Positions 25,328 through 34,365 of a stretch of DNA of 64,000 bases are shown in pieces. The stretch's first letter is position 1. Every line of letters begins with the position of its first letter. The DNA is from Caldilineaceae bacterium (GTDB taxonomy: Bacteria; Chloroflexota; Anaerolineae; Caldilineales; Caldilineaceae): positions 1 through 64,000 of the forward strand of contig JACKBC010000003.1 of the NCBI GenBank assembly GCA_020634755.1, given 5' to 3'. Below the pieces are notes generated by a model. The model did no database searches. It was given only the letters and a program-made list of their open reading frames with translations, and was not told the DNA's origin. Both the position numbers and the translations under genes were made by a program.

Positions 25328-26569
25328 TCACGCCCAAACCTGCTCGATTGTTGTGTGTACCACCCGCCGACCGGCTTTGAACGTGGCTAGCCGCGGCGGC
25401 AAGCTCACCACGGCGTCCAGCACGCGCTGGGCATCCACCACGACTAAGTCAGCGGGGGCGCCGGGCGCAATAGCGGTGGTGTGGCCAAAGGCGCGGCGGG
25501 GATGAGTGGTTACCAAGTCCAAACATTGATACAGCTCGGGCGCGCCGGTCATGTGGGCGGTGTGGGCGGCCAGGTTGGCAATGTGCAGCGGGTCGTATGC
25601 ACCAAAAGGGTTGAATGGATCGTGCACGTTGTCTGACGCCGCACAGACGTTGACGCCGCGCGCCAGCAGCTCTTTGACGCGTGTGACCCCGCGCGGCGTG
25701 GGCTGCATGTTGCGCCCCATGAGCACCAGATTGCACGAAGGCAGCGTCACCACATTGAGCTGGGCCGCGGCCACTTTATCCATCACGCGGTCGGCCACGC
25801 TTTGGGCGGCAAAGGCCAGCGAGCAGCAGTGGCCCACGGTTACTTGGCCCTGCATGGCGTGGGCAACGGTCAACTCCGCCACCTGCTCCAGCGTCAGCAT
25901 GTGCGGATCTTCGGTTTCGTCAATGTGCAGATCCAGCGGCTTGCCCGTGCGCTGGGCCAGGGCAAAGGCGGCTTCAACCGTGGCGGCTGGGTCGGGCATG
26001 AGCGCCGGCGCACCGCCCACAAAATCGATGCCCATTTGCAAGGCATCCAGCATGGCTGCATCGCGCGCAGCGCTTTGGCCGGGCTGGCCCAGCGCCACAA
26101 ATTGCAGGTCGATGCGAACGCTAAACTCGCGGCGCAGCGTCAACAGCGTCTCCACCGTGGCCAGGTCGGATGCATCGCTAATGTCTATGTGCGAGCGCAG
26201 CCCGATGACACCGTTGGCAATGGCCGTGCACAGCGCGCGCCGCACCACAGTGGCCAATTCTGGCTGCGTGCGCTGCTGCTTGAAGCGCCCCCACACGGCA
26301 ATGGCTTCCAGCAGCGTGCCGCTCTGATTTTCCAGCGTGCTGTAGGTTTTGTCCAAGTGCGTGTGCAGATCGACCAGGCCGGGCAACAGCACGCGCCCGG
26401 CCAAATCCCATTGGCGCGCGTCATCGGTGTATGTGGGCAGCTCGGCGGCAATACGCGCAATGCGCCCTTTGCGGATTAGCACGTCTTGCAAGGGTTGATT
26501 GTCGGCCAGACGCGCCCGACGCAAAAGCCAATGTGTTGATGGGTAGTGACCTTCAGGTTGCTCTTTCAT
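25328..26569 (-). CDS. Amidohydrolase-family enzyme (cytosine deaminase-like)
   Basis: A 413-residue metal-dependent hydrolase with all expected residues: VDLHTHLDKT (HxH metal ligands), LDLHIDETEDP (third His and catalytic Glu), TVGHCCSLA (fourth His) and AASDNVHDPF (metal and catalytic Asp). The HTHLDK signature is that of cytosine/isocytosine-deaminase-like enzymes, so a deamination or ring-opening of an N-heterocycle is likely. It follows the creatininase gene by about 130 bases on the same strand and precedes a diverged paralogue. Confidence 0.85.
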   Translation of the reverse strand: MKEQPEGHYPSTHWLLRRARLADNQPLQDVLIRKGRIARIAAELPTYTDDARQWDLAGRVLLPGLVDLHTHLDKTYSTLENQSGTLLEAIAVWGRFKQQRTQPELATVVRRALCTAIANGVIGLRSHIDISDASDLATVETLLTLRREFSVRIDLQFVALGQPGQSAARDAAMLDALQMGIDFVGGAPALMPDPAATVEAAFALAQRTGKPLDLHIDETEDPHMLTLEQVAELTVAHAMQGQVTVGHCCSLAFAAQSVADRVMDKVAAAQLNVVTLPSCNLVLMGRNMQPTPRGVTRVKELLARGVNVCAASDNVHDPFNPFGAYDPLHIANLAAHTAHMTGAPELYQCLDLVTTHPRRAFGHTTAIAPGAPADLVVVDAQRVLDAVVSLPPRLATFKAGRRVVHTTIEQVWA

Positions 26570-26698
26570 TATTGATGTTCATATGTTGGCGGTTTGGAAA
26601 ACTGCCGTTTGGTCGCAAACAGATAATATCCATGCCGCAAACATTATTCATTGACCAGCCAGCGGCGAGTTGGGAAACCCGCCCTACGAGTTTTGATG

Positions 26699-27490
26699 CT
26701 ATTCTGCTTTTCCACCCACTTCAAAGGTGCTGATGGCTTGGATGACGGCAGCGATTTTGGGGGCGCAATTTTCAATGAGCGCGTGACCCTTTTCAGCGGT
26801 GGCAATGGTGGCGTCGCCAAAAACGCCGTGTGGACTCCAGTCGTCGGCCAGCCAGGCGGTGGAGGCGGCGCCAAAATAGAAGAGTCGCGTGCCGGTTTCT
26901 GGGTAGTGGGCAAAATGCTTAACAGCCCGCTCCATATGGACCAGATTGGGGTCAATGGCCAGCACCAGCGAGGTTTCCAGTTCGCCAGCGTGAAAGCCCA
27001 GCTTTTTCTCGTCTTCGGTCATATCAAAGGGCGCTTCCATATAAAGCCCAGCCTGCAAACAGAAACACATTAAGCCGGTGGCCAATCGAATGTCGCGGGC
27101 GGCGGCTTCTAGCACGGCCGTATTGCCACCGTGTCCATTCATAAAGGCCAGCCGCCGAAAGCCGGCCCGATGCACGCTAGCGGCAATGTCGTGCAGCACC
27201 GCGGTGAGCGTTTGCGCCGATAGGCTCATGGTGCCGGGGAAGTTGGTGTGTTCGTTGCTCTTGCCATAGTTGAGCGGCGGCAGCGCCCACGCCTGTACAT
27301 GATCCGGCAGCAGCGGCAGCGCGGCCTCCAACATGTGGGTCACGAGCAGCGTATCGGTTAGCGTGGGCAAATGCGGCCCATGCTGTTCAATGGCGCCCAC
27401 GGGCAGAATCACCACGCCCACGTGCTTGTCTAATGCCTGAATGTCGGTCCAGGTAAGATGGGCCAGATGGCGAATTGGGGATGTTGTCAT
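26699..27490 (-). CDS. Creatininase-family amidohydrolase
   Basis: A 263-residue metalloenzyme of the creatininase/FAPy-deformylase family. Metal-binding motifs are PVGAIEQHGPHLP (Glu and His ligands), the Asp of LTDTLLV, and FMNGHGGNTAVLEAAARD. Family members open cyclic amides such as creatinine, or deformylate FAPy in archaeal riboflavin synthesis, or act on peptides in mycofactocin synthesis. The neighbours (two deaminase-like genes, RibD-type reductase, flavin oxidoreductase) support an N-heterocycle pathway. Confidence 0.85.
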   Translation of the reverse strand: MTTSPIRHLAHLTWTDIQALDKHVGVVILPVGAIEQHGPHLPTLTDTLLVTHMLEAALPLLPDHVQAWALPPLNYGKSNEHTNFPGTMSLSAQTLTAVLHDIAASVHRAGFRRLAFMNGHGGNTAVLEAAARDIRLATGLMCFCLQAGLYMEAPFDMTEDEKKLGFHAGELETSLVLAIDPNLVHMERAVKHFAHYPETGTRLFYFGAASTAWLADDWSPHGVFGDATIATAEKGHALIENCAPKIAAVIQAISTFEVGGKAE

Positions 27491-27521
27491 ATCGAGTTGG
27501 AATTCCTTGTATATTGAATAC

Positions 27522-27567
27522 GAGTAGAGGAGTGGAGGAGTGGAGGAGAAGGCCCACTCCTCTACTC
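27522..27567. repeat. GAGTAGAGGAG simple-repeat palindrome
   Basis: GAGTAGAGGAGTGG (27522-27535) pairs with CCACTCCTCTACTC (27554-27567), with GGAG and CTCCT repeats beside it. The stop of the upstream oxidoreductase (27562) lies inside, so its last codons are made of this repeat. Confidence 0.65.
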
Positions 27568-28932
27568 CTCTACTCCTCTACTTTCCTCCAGCGCCGCCAG
27601 ATGGCCCGGATTGAGCAGACTGTGTGGATCCCAGCGCGCTTTGGCGTCGAGAATGGGTTGACCATTCCAGCGCATGTCTTCGTCCAGGCGGTGGGTGTGG
27701 GGGTTGGCAACGCGGATGCCGTGTTCTTCGCACCAGGCCATGAGCGCCCAAAGTTGCTCTTTGCTGTGAAAGCGCACCACGCTGAGCGCTTGCGGCCCAA
27801 TGCGGCCGCGCGCCTTCATAAATTCAACGTGTTCCAGCACGTCGTCGTCAAAGCGCTCTTTGCGCAGCCGCAACTGCTCGTGGACGCGTTGTGGGTCCAG
27901 CGCATCCTGCAAGTAGGTGAGCTGGGGGTCGGCCTTCATGGCCCAGAGCGTGGTGTGGTTCCATGAAAAGTCGGAAAGCTGCCAGCCCTTGCGATAGTAG
28001 TTTTCGTGCGGACTGTGCCAAGTGAGCGCGCCGCCAAAGTGCGCCACGCGTGGCGCCAGCTCGGCCCGGTCCATGGTGAGGTGCAGCAGCACAATGGCTT
28101 GATCGTTGGGGCAGGCGCCATCGCGCACGAGCTGGCGAAAAAAGGAAGGAATGGGCCATTCCAGCGCCGTGACCAGCCGCTTGGTCACGCCGGCATCATA
28201 GGCCAGCGATTCGCCAAAACGCAGGGCGGCGTCAAAGGTGGGGAAGGCGGCCACATGCTGTTGCCAAGGCTGGGCCGGGGCCAGCGCAAAGGTCAGATCG
28301 GTGATGATGCAGGTGAGCCCACAGTTGTGGACCACGCCACGCATCTCTTCCGGCGTGGTCACGGTGAGTAGCTGGGGCTCCTCTGTCATGGTGGCAATGG
28401 TGACGGCCAGCACGTTGCCTTCATCCCACAGCGTGCCCCACGTGATCGAACCCACGCCGCCCGAGCCACCGGCCAAGAAACCGCCGGCCGTGGCCGTCAT
28501 AATGGTGCTGGGGAAGAAGCGCAGCTCGGCGCCGATTTCGTTGGCCGCGCGCTCAATGTTGATCAGCAACGTACCTGCTTCGACGCGCGCAGATTCCGGG
28601 GTGATTTCTAAAATGCGATCCATGCGCTTGGTGTTGATCAGAATGCCGCCCTGCATGGGCACGCCTTGACCATAGTTGCCGGTGCCAGCGCCGCGCATGG
28701 TCAGCGGCACGCGCGCCCGCGCCGCCAGGGCGATGACGGCCAGCAACTCCTGGCGCGTGGCTGGGTGCACAATGACGTCGGCCTCTTTATCATCCAGCAG
28801 CGGTTTGAGAACGGGTGAATACCAGTATGAATCGCGCGAATTGTGACGCAACAGATTGGGCTCGGTGGTTACATTGTCCGCGCCTACAATGGCGTTGAGT
28901 TCGGCGAGAATTGCGTTTGGCAGTTGTGGCAT
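27562..28932 (-). CDS. FAD-binding oxidoreductase (GlcD/vanillyl-alcohol-oxidase fold)
   Basis: A 456-residue flavoprotein. The PP-loop FAD-binding domain (FAD_binding_4) shows VIVHPATRQELLAVIALA, RGAGTGNYGQG and GTLLINIERAANEIG, then GGFLAGGSGGVGSITWGT, where flavin binding is completed. A substrate-binding domain follows from about residue 220. Likely oxidises a hydroxy acid or similar compound. Its last eight residues (ESRGVEE region) come from a GAG/GTA-type simple repeat that also forms the palindrome after the gene. It begins about 40 bases after the RibD-type gene. Confidence 0.82.
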   Translation of the reverse strand: MPQLPNAILAELNAIVGADNVTTEPNLLRHNSRDSYWYSPVLKPLLDDKEADVIVHPATRQELLAVIALAARARVPLTMRGAGTGNYGQGVPMQGGILINTKRMDRILEITPESARVEAGTLLINIERAANEIGAELRFFPSTIMTATAGGFLAGGSGGVGSITWGTLWDEGNVLAVTIATMTEEPQLLTVTTPEEMRGVVHNCGLTCIITDLTFALAPAQPWQQHVAAFPTFDAALRFGESLAYDAGVTKRLVTALEWPIPSFFRQLVRDGACPNDQAIVLLHLTMDRAELAPRVAHFGGALTWHSPHENYYRKGWQLSDFSWNHTTLWAMKADPQLTYLQDALDPQRVHEQLRLRKERFDDDVLEHVEFMKARGRIGPQALSVVRFHSKEQLWALMAWCEEHGIRVANPHTHRLDEDMRWNGQPILDAKARWDPHSLLNPGHLAALEESRGVEE

Positions 28933-28974
28933 TGGATTGCGCTTTCAACGGTGGGGACAAGCTGGCAGCTCGTC

Positions 28975-29835
28975 CTACGGGTAGCGGACGCGGGTGCGCA
29001 GGAAAATGTAGTCGCCGCCGCGGTGCAGGCTGAGCGGTTTGGAGTATGGATTGTTACCGGGCATCCAGGCAACGCCTTCCGTGTATGAGGGGCGCTGATG
29101 ATCGGCGCTGCGACCCACCAGCGTGGGGCACCAGGTAACAAACTCTTCGTCAATCAGGCCAGCATCCAGCATGTTGGCGAAGACGCGCGAGCCGCCTTCG
29201 CATAGCAGATTGTTAATGCCGTAGTCGCTGTGCAGCATTTGCGCCATGCGCGTCAGGTCGGCGGTCTCATCGCCAAAAGAGTGAATGTCCAGCTGGGCGT
29301 TGCACTGCACATCGGCCAGCGCTTGTGCGCCACGGTCGGTGGTGGCCACCACTACGTGCAGATCGCTGCGCTTGAAGCAATTGGCGGCAAAGTTGATGTC
29401 GCCATTGAGCGTCAGCAACACAAGTAGCGGCAGCGGCTTGTAGCCTTCGGCCAGGCGTTGGGCCTGGAAGGCCGGGCCGTCCGGTGGGTAGATGAAGGCG
29501 CTGGTCCAGAAGTGTTCACCTTCCAGCCGCACGGTGGTGTCACCCACCATAATGGCATCGGCACGCATACGCAGCAGCGCCATGAGCCACACATCGTGGG
29601 CCGCACCCAGCGTCACGTGGACGGCGGCTTCTTGCCCGGGTTCGTTAAACGAGATGCGCCCATCACGCGACATGCCAAAGTTGGAATAGGTGTAGGGCCG
29701 GCCATCCCTGGGTTGTGGCAATTGCCAATCGCCGGGATAGATGTCCAGAAAGGATTGAGGCAATGAGGGCGGCTCGTGCACATCATCGGCAAAGAGCAGC
29801 TGATAGGGGGAACCGGGGCCTTGGGGTTGGGTCAT
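28975..29835 (-). CDS. RibD C-terminal-domain (dihydrofolate-reductase-fold) reductase
   Basis: A 286-residue NADPH-dependent reductase of the RibD_C family, without the deaminase domain. The start of the fold is NFGMSRDGRIS (N-x-A-x-S-x-DG pattern), the middle is RMRADAIMVGDTTV, and the pyridine-nucleotide motif is LLCEGGSRVFANMLDAGLIDE. Family members reduce ribosylamino-pyrimidines in riboflavin synthesis or act on other pyrimidine-like rings. It appears to be the first gene of the five-gene minus-strand cluster. Substrate is unknown. Confidence 0.82.
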   Translation of the reverse strand: MTQPQGPGSPYQLLFADDVHEPPSLPQSFLDIYPGDWQLPQPRDGRPYTYSNFGMSRDGRISFNEPGQEAAVHVTLGAAHDVWLMALLRMRADAIMVGDTTVRLEGEHFWTSAFIYPPDGPAFQAQRLAEGYKPLPLLVLLTLNGDINFAANCFKRSDLHVVVATTDRGAQALADVQCNAQLDIHSFGDETADLTRMAQMLHSDYGINNLLCEGGSRVFANMLDAGLIDEEFVTWCPTLVGRSADHQRPSYTEGVAWMPGNNPYSKPLSLHRGGDYIFLRTRVRYP

Positions 29836-29983
29836 GGTGAGTCTCCTTTGGTACTGCGGTTGAGGTGAGAACCGGAAGTTTCTAGTGGCTCAACAGGCGT
29901 AATGAAACTCCAGCTTTTATCCAGAGCTAGGTATAGACGTAATTGTTATCAAGGATGCCCAAGCGATTGCCCCAATTGAGGCT

Positions 29984-30445
29984 TTAGGTACGCTCTATGA
30001 TCGCACAGAGATATTCATGATGCAGCCACGCGGATTCAAAATGCATGCGATTTACAACTTGCGGCGCGTCTTCGTACCAGGGATCGTGGAGAGAAACCGT
30101 GGATTCATCCAAATGTACGACTACGACGGCGTGAGATTCATCTTGTCCTTGCCAATAGGGTAATTCGATAGTGTTGACCGAGGCAATTACAGGACGCCCT
30201 TGGTGTAGATACTCTGCCAGTAGCTCCATGTGTGCATCTTGAATATGGACGGACAAGGAACTATGCAATTCCGTTAGCGTATCAAGATTATAGAATGAGG
30301 CGCCGCTTTCATGTACTTTGAGCAGATTTAGCAGTCGCTGATAACGGACGTTGATTTCCCAATAATTGAGCACCATCCATGCGCATGCAGCAAGACAATC
30401 GGCCTCATGGCTCTGGGTGCGGTGCGTTAAGCGCAATGAAGGCAT
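29984..30445 (-). CDS. Papain-like C39-type cysteine protease domain protein
   Basis: A 153-residue protein resembling the C39 peptidase fold. The N-terminus has SHEADCLAACAWMVLNYW, matching the Cys active-site motif (D/E-C-x-x-A-C), and the second half has SHAVVVVHLDESTVSLHDPW, matching the His-then-Asp region. There is no ABC transporter domain or signal peptide, unlike bacteriocin-processing C39 proteins. The start at 30445 overlaps the 3' end of the upstream small gene by 41 bases, so the pair is likely co-translated. Family call moderately sure; substrate unknown. Confidence 0.65.
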   Translation of the reverse strand: MPSLRLTHRTQSHEADCLAACAWMVLNYWEINVRYQRLLNLLKVHESGASFYNLDTLTELHSSLSVHIQDAHMELLAEYLHQGRPVIASVNTIELPYWQGQDESHAVVVVHLDESTVSLHDPWYEDAPQVVNRMHFESAWLHHEYLCAIIERT

Positions 30446-30749
30446 CTGTCCGGTTCCGTATAAATGCAATTTGCTGAGCGCCCAAGGGGAACACATCACC
30501 CGTGGCCGCGTCTATATCTATAAAACCAGCATGGAAAGGCCCCAGGCTATGTCTTTTGAATACAACAAGCACCTGCCAGACTACTTTGTCCAGTTGGAGG
30601 ATGGTGGGTTCTGTGCCGCGAAAATACATACCTACATGCCTGAGCAAATAATTTGTGGCATTGTGAACGGCTTGCTCGCCAGAAATAAGAGGCTTAACCG
30701 GAAGCTTCCGCTGGGCCTCTGAGCTGGTTTCATATACTTGGACTGTCAT
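30405..30749 (-). CDS. Small protein paired with the C39-like gene, unknown function
   Basis: I do not recognise this 114-residue protein. It begins MTVQVYETSSEAQRKLP and contains AVHNATNYLLRHVGMYFRG and a strand-rich middle (VVWQVLVVFKRH, PFHAGFIDIDAATGDVFPL). The last pattern, a residue pair followed by D-x-x-T-G-D-V, is like the PepSY/YpeB type in which a short beta-sheet faces a helix, and suggests a cytosolic binding domain. It overlaps the downstream C39-like gene by 41 bases. Confidence 0.5.
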   Translation of the reverse strand: MTVQVYETSSEAQRKLPVKPLISGEQAVHNATNYLLRHVGMYFRGTEPTILQLDKVVWQVLVVFKRHSLGPFHAGFIDIDAATGDVFPLGAQQIAFIRNRTDAFIALNAPHPEP

Positions 30750-30993
30750 ATCTTCCCTCATCAAACATCAATTGCTGCACCGTACACCTAAATCCATTGT
30801 ACATGAAAACCTGCTCTCCATACAACTCACCCGCGGAAAAATCCGGTTGGCGGATGCGCGACAATTGAGTATAATCGGCAACATACCTATTGCGGGAATG
30901 GGAGTGCCGTCCGCGGATCAGATTGTGTCAAACGGCCGTTTCCTCTATTCCATCTTCTGTCTCCCTTCTTCTCACCACAGAAACAGGTTTGAT

Positions 30994-32262
30994 ATGCACA
31001 ATTTTGCGAGTGCTTTAGCCCGGCGCGATGTATTGACCCCGCTGGCTGTACGCGACTTTCGCTTTCTGATCACCAGCAACTTTCTCTGGTGGCAGGCGCG
31101 GTGGATGGAATCGATTCTGGTGGGCTGGCTGGTGCTGGAGCTGACCAATTCGGCATGGCAGGTGGCGCTGATGGCCTTTTACCGCTCCATTCCATTTTTG
31201 CTGGTGGGCTTCTTTTCAGGACCGATTATTGACCGCTTTGGCCGTCGCGCCTGCATTCAGTTTGCGCAGGCGGCCAATTTTCTGATTTCCGCACTCATTG
31301 CGCTGCTGCTTTGGCTGGGGCAACTGGAACTGTGGCATTTGGCCGTGGCTGCGTTTGTCATGGGTTCGGTCTGGTCGGTGGACTGGCCGGCGCGGCGCTC
31401 GCTCATACCAGATTTGGTGGGCAAGGCCCAAACAGTCAACGCCATGATGATGGAGAACTTTGTGCAGAATCTGTCGGCGATCTTTGGTCCATTTCTGGGC
31501 GGCGCGTTGATTGCGGCGTTGGGTGCAGCGGGCTGCTATACGATGTTGGCGGTGACGGCCGGGTTGGCGCTGATCATGGTGCTGGGGCTTTCCAGACAGC
31601 CCATTCCGCGCACGACCATGCCGTCTGGCGAGTCGCCGTTTCGGCGCATTGGCGATGGGTTGCAATATGCTTGGCGCAACCATGCGCTGCTGGGCGTCAT
31701 GTTTATTACCATGGTGATGAATCTGTGTGCGTTTCCCTACATGGATATGCTGCCGGTGATTGCGCGTGATGTGCTGCATCAGGGGCCCATTGGTCTGGGG
31801 ATGTTGGGCGCGGCCACTGGCGTGGGTTCATTTATGGGACTTTTTGTGATTACCAAATTGCGCCAGCGGGTAAGCAATAACTGGATCTTTGCCGGCGGTT
31901 CGGCCTTTATGTGCCTAATGCTCATTGGCTTTGCGCTTTCCACCAATTTTGGTTTGTCGCTGCTGTTGCTGGTCATTGGCGGGTTGGGGCGGGTCTGTTT
32001 TGGCGTCATGCAAAGTTCAATCATGCTGCTTTCGGCCAGCGATGAAATGCGCAGCCGCGCCATGGGGTCGTTGACGCTCTTTATTGGCGCCGGCCCATTT
32101 GGCCGTTTGCAAATCGGTGCGCTGTCCATGGCTTTGGGCGCGGCCTCTGCATTGGCGCTGCAAGCCGGATTGGGCATTGTGGCCATTGGGGTGGTGCTCA
32201 TGCTTTTGCCGGGATTCCGACAGCCGGGCGTCAGTCAGCCCCGCTCGCTACAAGCCAGCTGA
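30994..32262 (+). CDS. MFS transporter (MFS_3/EntS-like exporter)
   Basis: A 422-residue inner-membrane carrier with 12 expected helices. The N-terminal RDFRFLITSNFLWWQARWME and the loop SGPIIDRFGRRA are typical of the MFS_3 (EntS) exporter group. Other members export siderophores or drugs, but here no siderophore genes are nearby. The start at 30994 (MHNFASALARRD) is preferred over 30772 because the upstream codons lack family similarity; the ribosome site is weak. Confidence 0.8.
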   Translation: MHNFASALARRDVLTPLAVRDFRFLITSNFLWWQARWMESILVGWLVLELTNSAWQVALMAFYRSIPFLLVGFFSGPIIDRFGRRACIQFAQAANFLISALIALLLWLGQLELWHLAVAAFVMGSVWSVDWPARRSLIPDLVGKAQTVNAMMMENFVQNLSAIFGPFLGGALIAALGAAGCYTMLAVTAGLALIMVLGLSRQPIPRTTMPSGESPFRRIGDGLQYAWRNHALLGVMFITMVMNLCAFPYMDMLPVIARDVLHQGPIGLGMLGAATGVGSFMGLFVITKLRQRVSNNWIFAGGSAFMCLMLIGFALSTNFGLSLLLLVIGGLGRVCFGVMQSSIMLLSASDEMRSRAMGSLTLFIGAGPFGRLQIGALSMALGAASALALQAGLGIVAIGVVLMLLPGFRQPGVSQPRSLQAS

Positions 32263-32335
32263 AGAAAGAAACATAGCGTTTTAATCTGCTGGAGAATAAG
32301 ATGCGCGATTGGTTACCGCTGAGGGGGATTGAGCC

Positions 32336-33013
32336 ATGAAGACGGCGATGCGTGCAAATATGCCCCAATGGCAACCCGGCGACACAGTGATCATCCGCAA
32401 CATTGCGCGTTCCGACGGTACGGTGACCACGGCCATGCCCGCCATCGCGATCAGTGACACGCCTGAATTGTTGGCGCTTTACGTGCCGGCGGGCACGCCC
32501 TACAAAAATAATTGGGTCGTGCCGCTGGCCACACGGGTCGATTCTGTGGCGAATGTGATCCCTTCCGCCCAGCGCATCTACCACGACCGGTTGATGCAAA
32601 ACGACTCAATCCGGCTCTATCTGACCGGTTTTGGCTTTTCGGTGGGGCTCAGCTTTGACGCCAGCGGAAGCTTCACCGGCTGGTATGGCAATATGGAAGC
32701 GCCTTTTGTGCGCACCCCGCTGGGCATCGACACGCACGATCTGGCGCTGGATGTAGTGGCGACGGCCGAGGGCCAATGGCGCTGGAAAGATGAAGACGAG
32801 TTTCGGCGGCGGCTGGAAGTGGGTATCGATTCGCCGTTGCAGCATGAGCGCATCCGTCAAGCTGGCTGGGAGTTTATTGAGCGGCTGGAGCAGATGCGCT
32901 GGCCTTTTAACGGCGGTTGGCAACATTGGCGGGCGCCATTGGATTGGCAGAGACGTCTGTTGCCCCAAGGGTGGACGGCTGATTATGGAACACACAGTAA
33001 GCTGTTGCAATAA
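32336..33013 (+). CDS. DUF402 domain protein (FomD-like)
   Basis: A 225-residue protein of the DUF402/FomD family, some of which hydrolyse nucleotide-linked phosphonates or act as nucleoside phosphatases. Typical blocks are WYGNMEAPFVRTPLGIDTHDLALDVV, in which several acidic residues bind divalent metal, and WKDEDEFRRRLEVG. It has no signal peptide. It sits about 75 bases after the MFS gene, on the same strand. Exact substrate unknown. Confidence 0.75.
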   Translation: MKTAMRANMPQWQPGDTVIIRNIARSDGTVTTAMPAIAISDTPELLALYVPAGTPYKNNWVVPLATRVDSVANVIPSAQRIYHDRLMQNDSIRLYLTGFGFSVGLSFDASGSFTGWYGNMEAPFVRTPLGIDTHDLALDVVATAEGQWRWKDEDEFRRRLEVGIDSPLQHERIRQAGWEFIERLEQMRWPFNGGWQHWRAPLDWQRRLLPQGWTADYGTHSKLLQ

Positions 33014-33111
33014 TCAGCCGTTGCAATAATTCGGTGCAGATTCCGGACTATGCAGTTTTCTGATTATTCAGATCGCTGCGTATCGCGCTCTGATGTTTAT
33101 GAGAAGTCGAC

Positions 33112-33894
33112 TCAGGCGGAAATGGCCGTGTTGGGAATGTGGGGCTCGGTCCACCAGAGGATGAAACCCAGCAGCATCCAGCCCATGCCATATAAAACGC
33201 CCAACAGCACTTGTAACGGCGGCGAAGGGTCATCTCCGGAAAGGATAAAACCAAGGAGCAGCACAGCCACCGCTATGGGCAGAATGCCCCAAGGCGACAA
33301 TGTGCGCGTAGTAAGGGTCGCAATGCCAACCAATGTGAGGCCCAAGGCAAATACAAAGAAACCGCTGATGAAGAGATACCACCAAGAGTCGGTGGTCACC
33401 ACAAGCAGGCCACCAATCAGCGACCACACTATTCCCACATAGCTGAGCCCAAAACTCAGGCGAACCAAGAGCTGGTTGGGGCAGCGTTTGTACAGGCCGG
33501 CGAGCCCAAGGCCAAAGAGCAACATGACCACCACGAACAACAGCATGCCGAGTAAGGGCTTGGCATCAAAGTTGAACCACCCAGTCGGAAATAGGATTGT
33601 CCACAATAGGCCAGCCACAATGGCGGCCAACCCGCTATTGCGCACTACTTTTTCGCTTGGCATATGAAATATCTCCCAAATGTGTTCGGTCAAAGCGCTT
33701 TTTGCTAAATCGATCAGTACGTTGAGCCACAAAAATAGTAGACCTGCCGCACCGGCTTGCTGTAACGTTTCTCGGCAATCGTCTCGAAACACCTGCGCCA
33801 AGTGAAACCCATAAGCGCGGCGAAATGAAGCTGGGTAGGCAAGCAACAAGATGGTGTAAAGGCGATCGGACAAGAATAGGACTTTGGGCATCAT
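33112..33894 (-). CDS. Seven-helix membrane protein linked to a PadR regulator
   Basis: A 260-residue membrane protein. Residues 1-45 (RLYTILLLAYPASFRRAYG) resemble the permease-prefix segment seen in membrane proteins located beside PadR genes. About seven helices follow, for example LLFLWLNVLIDLAKSAL, GLAAIVAGLLWTILF, LLFVVVMLLFGLGLAGLY and WYLFISGFFVFALGL. It lies five bases after the PadR gene, so it is almost certainly controlled by it. Role unknown, possibly stress sensing or export. Confidence 0.65.
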   Translation of the reverse strand: MMPKVLFLSDRLYTILLLAYPASFRRAYGFHLAQVFRDDCRETLQQAGAAGLLFLWLNVLIDLAKSALTEHIWEIFHMPSEKVVRNSGLAAIVAGLLWTILFPTGWFNFDAKPLLGMLLFVVVMLLFGLGLAGLYKRCPNQLLVRLSFGLSYVGIVWSLIGGLLVVTTDSWWYLFISGFFVFALGLTLVGIATLTTRTLSPWGILPIAVAVLLLGFILSGDDPSPPLQVLLGVLYGMGWMLLGFILWWTEPHIPNTAISA

Positions 33895-33899
33895 GTGCG

Positions 33900-34286
33900 T
33901 TACTGGCCTCCACTTGCTAGATCCAAAGATAGGCCAGGCAAGAGCTGTTTGGCTTGGGCCTGCTTCACCAGCCGCGCCAACCGTTCGGCTTCTGCACGCA
34001 GAACTTTCTGCCCAAAATCGGTCAGCCGATAGTAACGGCGCCGCTCATCATTGAGCGCGGGGTCGAGGCGCTCGTCCTGCTCGGCAAGTACGCCTTGTTC
34101 CAACAAGCGCTTGATGGCGCCATAAAGCGTACCGGGGCCTAACTTTACCCGGCCATCTGTGCGACTTTTGACCTCTTGCATAATGCCATAGCCGTGGCGA
34201 TCCTCATCGGCCAAAGCGAGCAGAATGTGAAAGATGGCAGGAGAAAGCGGGAGGAATCGTTCTGGATCTTGTTCGTTGCTATTCAT
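33900..34286 (-). CDS. PadR-family transcriptional regulator
   Basis: A 128-residue winged-helix repressor. The core is FHILLALADEDRHGYGIMQEV, with the KLGPGTLYGAIKRLLEQGVL recognition helix and the RRYYRLTDFGQKVLRAE wing, all typical of PadR. The C-terminal helix should form the dimer. It is first in an operon with a membrane protein and is probably autoregulated through the repeats at 34330-34365. Confidence 0.9.
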   Translation of the reverse strand: MNSNEQDPERFLPLSPAIFHILLALADEDRHGYGIMQEVKSRTDGRVKLGPGTLYGAIKRLLEQGVLAEQDERLDPALNDERRRYYRLTDFGQKVLRAEAERLARLVKQAQAKQLLPGLSLDLASGGQ

Positions 34287-34329
34287 TTGACACTATCCAT
34301 TTGTTGCTCTCCATTGAAAGACCTTTGTT

Positions 34330-34365
34330 TATTGAAACGTCACTGTATATTGAAACGTCACTGTA
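34330..34365. promoter_or_regulatory. Tandem 18-bp repeat upstream of padR
   Basis: TATTGAAACGTCACTGTA occurs twice in exact tandem (34330-34347, 34348-34365), followed by AT-rich TATAAATATATGTATCGGTATATTTATA and two copies of TTATATCGTG near 34393-34424. It lies in the padR promoter region (minus strand). Probably regulator binding sites. Confidence 0.5.
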
